From Micromonospora echinospora (GTDB lineage Bacteria > Actinomycetota > Actinomycetes > Mycobacteriales > Micromonosporaceae), in NCBI RefSeq assembly GCF_014203425.1, contig NZ_JACHJC010000001.1, forward strand, positions 3,994,001-4,058,000: a DNA stretch of 64,000 bases, written 5' to 3'. The position numbers were made by a program, and so were the translations under genes. This document shows positions 59,038 through 64,000 of the stretch, in pieces. Under the pieces are notes generated by a model. That model ran no database searches and had not been told where the DNA came from. It worked only from the letters and a program-made list of their open reading frames with translations. How positions within the stretch are numbered: position 1 is the stretch's first letter; each line of letters begins with the position of its first letter.

Positions 59038-60383
59038 GGCGCGGCCCGTCCGGTGAGCGCCGGCATCAGGTCCGGCTCGCAGCGCGCGGCCGCGTCCCGC
59101 AGCGCGGTGACCCGCCGCAGTTGCTCCGGCTCGGGCAGCGCGCGCAGTTGCCGCACCCCGGCCCGGATCTCGTCCTGCTGCTCGTCGGCGTACCGGTATC
59201 CGGTCCAGGAGTCCCAGAGCCGTACCGTCTCGGCGTCCAGCAGCCAGGCCGCGGCGATCGCCGGGGCGATGTCGTCGCCGCTGCGCCCGCAGCCGGACCA
59301 CATGGTGCCGCCGCCCAGGGCGATGCGCTCGGCCACGTCGGCGGCCCGGCCGGTGTCCGGGTCGACCTCCAGGAGGAACTGCACGGTGCCCGGTGCCGGC
59401 TTGGGCCGGTGCCACTGCTCGCTGTCGTTGCTGCCGATGGTGTCCAGCCGCAGTTCCACCGCGCGGGTCGGCGCGTTCGGCAGCTTCGCCAGCGCGCGCA
59501 GTCCCCGGCGGGCCTCGGTGGTGACCTCGGGCAACAGGTGCGCGTTGACGGCGGTGACGCACACCTGCGGCGTGCCGTCGGCGCAGACGTAGCGGCGCGC
59601 TCCCGCGTCGAGCTGCCAGATTCCGGCCGGGCCGGGCACGCCGATCAGCACGAGACCCGCCACGCCGCCGGCGAGGCTCGCGAACGCGCCGGCCCGGGTC
59701 AGCCACGACCCGCCCGCCGCCAACAGCAGCCCGGCGAGCACCAGCCCGGCCCCCAGCGCCAGCCGGCTGAGCAGCAGCCGGTCCGACAGCGTCTCCCAGG
59801 GCGTGTCCGGCGGCCAGTTGATCATGAGCGACGGACTCGACAGCGTGCTGTCGACGCCCGCGATCAGGGACGTGCCCTCCTGCGCCACCAGCGCGGCGGC
59901 GGCCAGCAGCGGGGGCAGCAGCGGCGAGGACCACAGGCGGCCAACGGCCGTGCCGCACCAGGCCGCGCCGACGAGCACCAGCACGTCGACCAGGGGCCCG
60001 GCGAGCCCGCGTACGCCGAGGTAGGCGCCACCGGTGGCGACCAGCGCCGCGCCGCCGGCGAGCACGAGCAGGTGCGCGGCCGCGACGGCGACGCCGAGCG
60101 CGGTCATCGCGGGCAGCGCGCGTTGCCAGCGGGGCCGGCCGGTGCTGTTCATCAGCTCGTCGGCGCGGGTACGCCGGTCCCGGCGACCGAGTACCGCGCC
60201 GCCGGCCAGCGCCAGTGGCATCAGGAAGAACATGGCGGAGGAGTGCACGTAGCCCAACCGCAGCCACTGTCCCTGCCAGAAGCTGTACATGCTCGCGACG
60301 CCGAGGATCCCGATGGCGAGGAGCAGCACCGCCACGGCCGGGGCGTTCGAGCGGCGCAGTTCGACGCGTACCTGTCGGATCAT
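59034..60383 (-). CDS. ABC-transporter permease-like protein with extracytoplasmic domain
   Basis: A 449-residue protein. An ABC-2-like membrane part (six hydrophobic helices, about 18-260) is followed by a C-terminal soluble domain (about 265-449) with Cys residues and the motif VNAHLLPEV. The latter part resembles a peptidase-like or lumenal domain of unknown role. ATG 60383 shares one base with the stop of the ATPase gene, so they are coupled. It is likely the membrane component of the exporter powered by the ATPase at 60383-61177. Confidence 0.8.
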   Translation of the reverse strand: MIRQVRVELRRSNAPAVAVLLLAIGILGVASMYSFWQGQWLRLGYVHSSAMFFLMPLALAGGAVLGRRDRRTRADELMNSTGRPRWQRALPAMTALGVAVAAAHLLVLAGGAALVATGGAYLGVRGLAGPLVDVLVLVGAAWCGTAVGRLWSSPLLPPLLAAAALVAQEGTSLIAGVDSTLSSPSLMINWPPDTPWETLSDRLLLSRLALGAGLVLAGLLLAAGGSWLTRAGAFASLAGGVAGLVLIGVPGPAGIWQLDAGARRYVCADGTPQVCVTAVNAHLLPEVTTEARRGLRALAKLPNAPTRAVELRLDTIGSNDSEQWHRPKPAPGTVQFLLEVDPDTGRAADVAERIALGGGTMWSGCGRSGDDIAPAIAAAWLLDAETVRLWDSWTGYRYADEQQDEIRAGVRQLRALPEPEQLRRVTALRDAAARCEPDLMPALTGRAAP

Positions 60384-61177
60384 CAGGCGCCCCGGTGCTG
60401 CTGGAGGAGGTACGAGTAGCCGCGCTCGGCGGCGCTGTCGCCGACGCCGCCGGTCTCGCCGTGGCGGATCAGGTCGGCGGGCAGACCCTGGAAGACGCGG
60501 GCGCCGTGGTCCATCAGGATGACGTCGGAGCAGGCCGCCACCACGTCCTCCACCAGGTGGGTGGAGACCAGCACGCAGGCGTCCGTGCCGAGTTCGCGGA
60601 TCAGCTCACGGAACTCGACCCGCTGCTCCGGGTCCAGGCCGACAGTCGGCTCGTCGAGCAGCAGCAGGTCCGGCTCGTTGACGATCGCCTGCGCGATGCC
60701 GGCGCGGCGCAGCATCCCGCCGGACAGCGACTTGAGCTTGGCGTCGGCCCGGTCGGTGAGGCGTACCCGGTCGATTGCCCGCTGGGCCGCGGCCGGCACC
60801 GCCGAGGCCGGCATCTCCCGCAGCCAGGCCACGTACTCGACGTACTCCCGGACGGTGAACCGCGGGTAGTAGCCGAACTGCTGCGGCAGGTAGCCGAGCC
60901 GGCGGCGCACCGGCCGCAGCTCCCGGCTGGCGGTGGCGTCCGCGCCGAGCAGCCGCAGCACGCCGCCGTGCGGCTTGACCACAGTGGCCAGCGCGCGCAT
61001 CAGCGTGCTCTTGCCGGCGCCGTTCGGGCCGAGCAGCCCGTGCACGCCGGCGCCGAGCGTCAGGCCCAGGTTGTCGACGGCCAGGTGTCGTCCGGCCTTC
61101 ACCGACAGTCCCACCGCCTCGATCCGCCAGGCGTGCCGGGTCGGCGCCACCTCGTCGGCGCTCACTGCGCGTACCAA
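60383..61177 (-). CDS. ABC-transporter ATP-binding protein
   Basis: A 264-residue ATPase. Walker A is GLLGPNGAGKST, the signature is LSGGM, Walker B is LLLLDEPTVGLD, and the H-loop is STHLVED. It is the CcmA/BcrA type used by ABC-2 exporters. TTG 61177 follows AAGGAG at six bases spacing, whereas later GTG codons leave poor spacing. It powers the two membrane proteins encoded downstream. It lies 74 bases after the anti-sigma gene, so one operon with the ECF sigma is likely. Confidence 0.95.
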   Translation of the reverse strand: MVRAVSADEVAPTRHAWRIEAVGLSVKAGRHLAVDNLGLTLGAGVHGLLGPNGAGKSTLMRALATVVKPHGGVLRLLGADATASRELRPVRRRLGYLPQQFGYYPRFTVREYVEYVAWLREMPASAVPAAAQRAIDRVRLTDRADAKLKSLSGGMLRRAGIAQAIVNEPDLLLLDEPTVGLDPEQRVEFRELIRELGTDACVLVSTHLVEDVVAACSDVILMDHGARVFQGLPADLIRHGETGGVGDSAAERGYSYLLQQHRGA

Positions 61178-61251
61178 TGTCGTCTCCTTCTCGGGCACTG
61201 TCGGTCGCGGCGCCGGGCGGGCGCCGTGTGGTCGTTTCATGGGGTGCGGAG

Positions 61252-62067
61252 TCAGCGCCAGCCGGGTCGTCGCAGGTGGTCGGCGCGCAGAACGGACAGC
61301 ACTGTGAGCACGACGGCGGCCGTCGCCCAGACGGGCATGGTCGCGGGCCGGATCAGGGCCTCGGTCGCGGCGGCCGCGCGGGCCAGGTCGGGCCCGCCGG
61401 CGAACGACAACGCGGCGACCGCCGCGAGCCAGCCGCCGCCCAGCACGGCGGCCGCCAGCGGCACGCCGACGCGGCTGCCGAGCAGCAGCGTCGCCGCGAC
61501 GAACGTCAGGCACGGCAGCAGCCACAGCACGGGGTTGCGGCCGACCGCCAGCCCGGCCACCGCCAGCACTGGCGCCACCAGGAGCAGAACCGCGAGGGTA
61601 CGGCGCAGCAGCAGTTCCAGTCCGGCGCGGGCGGTGCCGGCGACCACCTCCCAGGCCGGGTTGGCCCGGTGGGACCAGGCCACCGCGAGCCCGGCCAGCG
61701 GCGCGACAGGGGCCAGCAGCAGCACCGCCGAGGGGCGGTCCGGGTAGTTGCGGTCCAGCAGCACCGCGGCGAGGATCGCGGTGCCCGTCAGGGCGGCCCA
61801 GGCCAGCAGCGACCAGTCGGTCCAGCGCAGCCACCACCGCCGCAGCGGTCGCCGGGGCGTCGGTCGTGGCCCGGTGCGGGCCTGTTCCAGGATCGCCTCC
61901 CGGGCGTCGCCGAGCAGCGTCCGCAGCGGCGGGGCGGCCAGCTCGCCGAGCCGGTGACGGCACTCGGCGCAGCCCTCCAGGTGCACCTCGACCGTCCAGG
62001 TGGCGGCGTCGTCAGGGCTGCCCGCGGCGTACGCCGCCAGGGCCGACTGTGGTACGTGAGCGGTCAT
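61252..62067 (-). CDS. Anti-sigma-like zinc-finger membrane protein
   Basis: A 271-residue protein. The N-terminal ZAS-like motif HLEGCAEC (H29, C33, C36) is followed by about six hydrophobic helices from residue 88 on. The many helices are unusual for an anti-sigma factor, which normally has one. It overlaps the ECF sigma stop by four bases (ATGA), so it is the probable cognate regulator. It may hold the sigma factor at the membrane and relay a signal linked to the ABC exporter downstream. Confidence 0.85.
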   Translation of the reverse strand: MTAHVPQSALAAYAAGSPDDAATWTVEVHLEGCAECRHRLGELAAPPLRTLLGDAREAILEQARTGPRPTPRRPLRRWWLRWTDWSLLAWAALTGTAILAAVLLDRNYPDRPSAVLLLAPVAPLAGLAVAWSHRANPAWEVVAGTARAGLELLLRRTLAVLLLVAPVLAVAGLAVGRNPVLWLLPCLTFVAATLLLGSRVGVPLAAAVLGGGWLAAVAALSFAGGPDLARAAAATEALIRPATMPVWATAAVVLTVLSVLRADHLRRPGWR

Positions 62068-62648
62068 GCCAGCGCCTCCCGTAGCGCGTTGCGGGCACGC
62101 CGCGCCCGGCTCTTCACGGTGCCCTCCGGCACCCCCAGCAGGACCGAGGTCTCCCGGACCGTCAGCCCGTCCAGGACCATCGCGGCCAGCACCGCCCGCA
62201 GTTCCGGGGCCAGCGCGTCCAGGGCGGCGCCCAGTTCCAGGCTCATCGACCCGGCGAGCGCCTCGTCCTCGGCGGCGGGCGCGCTGCGTACCGGCAGCAC
62301 GTCGGTGGGCACCTCCTGGACGCGGGCGCGGCGGCGCAGCGCGTCGACCAGACGCCGGGCCGCGATGGTCCAGATCCAGCCGGCTGCCGAGCCGCCCGGC
62401 GCGTCCGACCCACCGGAGCGCCGGATGCCGGAGAACGAGCCGGCGGCCCGCCACACGGTGAGGTACGTGTCCTGGAGGACCTCGGCGACGATGCCGTCGT
62501 CCGCGCAGCGTCGTCGCAGCCGGATCGCGAGCCACGGCGACGTACGCCGGTACAGCTCGTCGAACGCGTCCAGATCGGCCCGCGCGACCCGCCGCAGCAG
62601 CCGCTCCTCGTCCTGTTTGCTTCCTCCCACGCCTAGATGGTCGTCCAC
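62064..62648 (-). CDS. ECF-family sigma factor
   Basis: A 194-residue ECF sigma factor. Region 2 shows DLDAFDELYRRTSPWLAIRL with VAEVLQDTYLTVWRAAGSF; region 4 has LTVRETSVLLGVPEGTVKSR. GTG 62648 is preceded by GGAGGGG. It is the first gene of a five-gene operon (sigma, anti-sigma, ATPase, two membrane proteins) and probably controls its own operon. The inducing signal is unknown. Confidence 0.93.
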   Translation of the reverse strand: MDDHLGVGGSKQDEERLLRRVARADLDAFDELYRRTSPWLAIRLRRRCADDGIVAEVLQDTYLTVWRAAGSFSGIRRSGGSDAPGGSAAGWIWTIAARRLVDALRRRARVQEVPTDVLPVRSAPAAEDEALAGSMSLELGAALDALAPELRAVLAAMVLDGLTVRETSVLLGVPEGTVKSRARRARNALREALA

Positions 62649-62712
62649 GGCCCCTCCGACGGATCACGGCGCGGCGTGACCTGGGTCACACCGCGCCGTG
62701 TGTGGGTGTCCG

Positions 62713-63879
62713 TCACTCCGCTGCGGCGAACGGTCCCTTCGGTCCGAACGCCAGTGCGGCGAACCGTTCGCCGATGCGCCGGTCGGTGGCCGGGTCGGGG
62801 TGCAGCTCGTCGGGCAGCGGCAGCTCGGCGTAGTCGGCCTCGCCGTACAGCTCCAGCCCGTCGAGGTAGTGCAGGTTCGGGTCGGCGTCGGCCCGGGACG
62901 CCACGATCCGGGCCAGCTCGGCGCGGATGACGCGCAGCGTGAGCCGGCCGGACGCCACGTCGGCCGGGTCGCCGGTGGCCCGGAACCGCACCCTGCCGTC
63001 GACGAACTCGACGGCGCCCGGGCCGGGCGTGTCCTCCTGGATCGGGCACAGAATTGACGACACGACAAGCAGCGGGGTCCGCGGATGCCCCTCCCGGATG
63101 GTGTCCAGGAAGCCGTGCACGGCCGGGCCGAACGCGCGCAGCCGCATCAGGTCGCTGTTCACCACGTTGATGCCGATCTTGACGCTGATCAGGTCGGCCG
63201 GGGTGTCGCGCATCGCCCGGGCGGTGAACGGGTCGAGCAGCGCGCTGCCGCTGAACCCGAGGTTGACCAGCTCCACGCCGGCCAGCGTGGCGGCCACCGC
63301 CGGCCAGGTGCCGGTGGGGCTCTCCGCGTCCGAGCCGTGGCTGATCGAGCTGCCGTGGTGCAGCCACACCCGGCGGCCACCCGTGTCGGCCGGCTCGACC
63401 GGCGCGTCCGTGCGCAGCGCCACCAGCTCGGTGATCTCCCGCTGCGGCAGCCAGATCACCACCTCCTTGTCGGTGGCGGGCAGGTCGGTGAAGCGCACCG
63501 TGCCGACCGGCCCCGGCTCGATGCCGGACGTGCCGGTGGCCAGGTCGATGGTGAGCACCTTGCCGCCACCGGCGGTGGCCTGCCCGGCGAGGCGACCGTC
63601 GACAACCAGGTCGTAGCGGCCGTCCGGACGTGGCCCGGTGCCCCGGTAGACCATCTTCATGGGCAGCACGTCAAGCTCGACTGTGGTGGCGCGGGTGCGG
63701 AACACCAGCCGTACGCCCGAGGGCATCGCCTCCGCCGTCATCAGCTGCGGGTCGATGTTCTGCGCCCGGGCCCACGCGGGCAGCCGGTGCGGCAGCACCC
63801 CGTCGGCGGTCTGTTCCAGGTCGAGCGCGCCGCGCAGCAGGTCGGGAGTGATCGGAGTGGTGAGGTGCGGGGATGCCAT
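62713..63879 (-). CDS. SGNH/GDSL-type esterase, two-domain
   Basis: A 388-residue protein without signal peptide. The N-terminal 165 residues form a jelly-roll like that of two-domain carbohydrate esterases. The SGNH hydrolase domain (about 168-388) has the block I serine in HHGSSISHGSD, a block III-like Asn in KIGINVV, and the terminal Asp/His in DELHPD. This matches the GDSL-like family PF14606/PF14607. It probably removes acetyl or acyl groups from carbohydrates. ATG 63879 is a clean start. Confidence 0.85.
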   Translation of the reverse strand: MASPHLTTPITPDLLRGALDLEQTADGVLPHRLPAWARAQNIDPQLMTAEAMPSGVRLVFRTRATTVELDVLPMKMVYRGTGPRPDGRYDLVVDGRLAGQATAGGGKVLTIDLATGTSGIEPGPVGTVRFTDLPATDKEVVIWLPQREITELVALRTDAPVEPADTGGRRVWLHHGSSISHGSDAESPTGTWPAVAATLAGVELVNLGFSGSALLDPFTARAMRDTPADLISVKIGINVVNSDLMRLRAFGPAVHGFLDTIREGHPRTPLLVVSSILCPIQEDTPGPGAVEFVDGRVRFRATGDPADVASGRLTLRVIRAELARIVASRADADPNLHYLDGLELYGEADYAELPLPDELHPDPATDRRIGERFAALAFGPKGPFAAAE

Positions 63880-63952
63880 GATCCCGATCCTGCCCCCGGG
63901 TCGGGGGACCGGCCACCTGATTTATCCGACAGGCCGGACTCGTCACGCCCGG

Positions 63953-64000
63953 TCAGTCGGTGAGCACCAGATCCACATACCGGGCGATCATGGTGGCGAG
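63953..64000 (-). CDS. C-terminal 15 codons of a gene outside the window
   Basis: The last 48 bases read in the minus frame as an open stretch ending IARYVDLVLTD and TGA at 63953-63955. It looks like the C-terminal end of a TetR-like or similar helical protein, but identification is not possible from this fragment. Confidence 0.4.
   Translation of the reverse strand, partial: LATMIARYVDLVLTD

Noticed and set aside
1491..63000. Long open frames opposite many genes (for example 12015-14507 and 17803-20565)
   Set aside because: No domain, signal peptide or ribosome site; rich in R, G, A, H and V as expected for antisense frames of high-GC genes.
1..64000. tRNA, rRNA, CRISPR or prophage features
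   Set aside because: No cloverleaf-like stretch, repeat-spacer array, integrase or phage structural gene was recognised on reading both strands.

Overview
The window is high-GC actinobacterial chromosome. GC-ending codons, frequent GTG/TTG starts, many 4-base stop/start overlaps, CBM2 modules and several short-leader genes fit a Micromonosporaceae (Micromonospora-like) soil organism. The genus is inferred from overall style, not from a marker gene. No rRNA, tRNA, CRISPR array, phage or transposase was seen.

Layout. 1-1446: the start of a TetR gene (its 3' end lies outside the window) divergent from an AurF-like diiron oxygenase. 1491-2942: secreted GH5 cellulase. 3082-4614: stress-type operon (two STAS proteins, a GlsB-like membrane protein, a BON protein). 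4765-7345: two-component system plus a GerMN lipoprotein. 7488-8297: SigB/SigF-type sigma factor. 8351-24003: the largest system, an apparent alpha-1,3-glucan utilisation locus. It has a LacI regulator, an ABC sugar importer (binding protein and two permeases), a cytoplasmic GH13 alpha-glucosidase and three secreted GH87-type enzymes. 24248-26675: MocR regulator and EamA exporter whose start codons overlap. 26613-33000: secreted SH3 protein, PL1 pectate lyase, and a GH62-GH30 arabinoxylan operon. 33269-38133: membrane SRPBCC/CBM2-like fusion, LtrA protein, TetR and MFS exporter. 38208-42734: PAP2 protein, clan GH-A hydrolase with CBM2, AA10 LPMO, DUF305 lipoprotein. 43046-48097: MFS exporter, small membrane protein, NYN-LOTUS protein, proline-rich membrane protein, MOSC protein. 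48250-52367: ECF sigma, zinc-finger anti-sigma, MatB-like ligase, CaiB-like CoA transferase. 52393-58373: ASCH, alpha/beta hydrolase, GNAT, MmcQ, BNR-propeller plus MoaD pair, beta-propeller lipoprotein. 58423-62648: ECF sigma, anti-sigma and ABC transporter operon. 62713-64000: SGNH esterase and the last codons of another gene.

How it fits together. The window is rich in secreted polysaccharide degradation: cellulose (GH5, LPMO, CBM2 proteins), arabinoxylan (GH62, GH30), pectate (PL1) and alpha-1,3-glucan (GH87, GH13, ABC). Regulation is readable in places. Two near-perfect copies of the Streptomyces CebR box precede the GH5 gene and the GH62-GH30 operon. A TTCTTGCAAGAA / CTTGCATGCAAG pair flanks the alpha-glucan LacI gene. 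GAAAGCGCTTTC precedes the pectate lyase.

Beyond genes, five intergenic palindromic repeats of about 56-79 bp share REP-like architecture (arms beginning GATC) and fall into three subfamilies. Perfect GC hairpins follow many genes.
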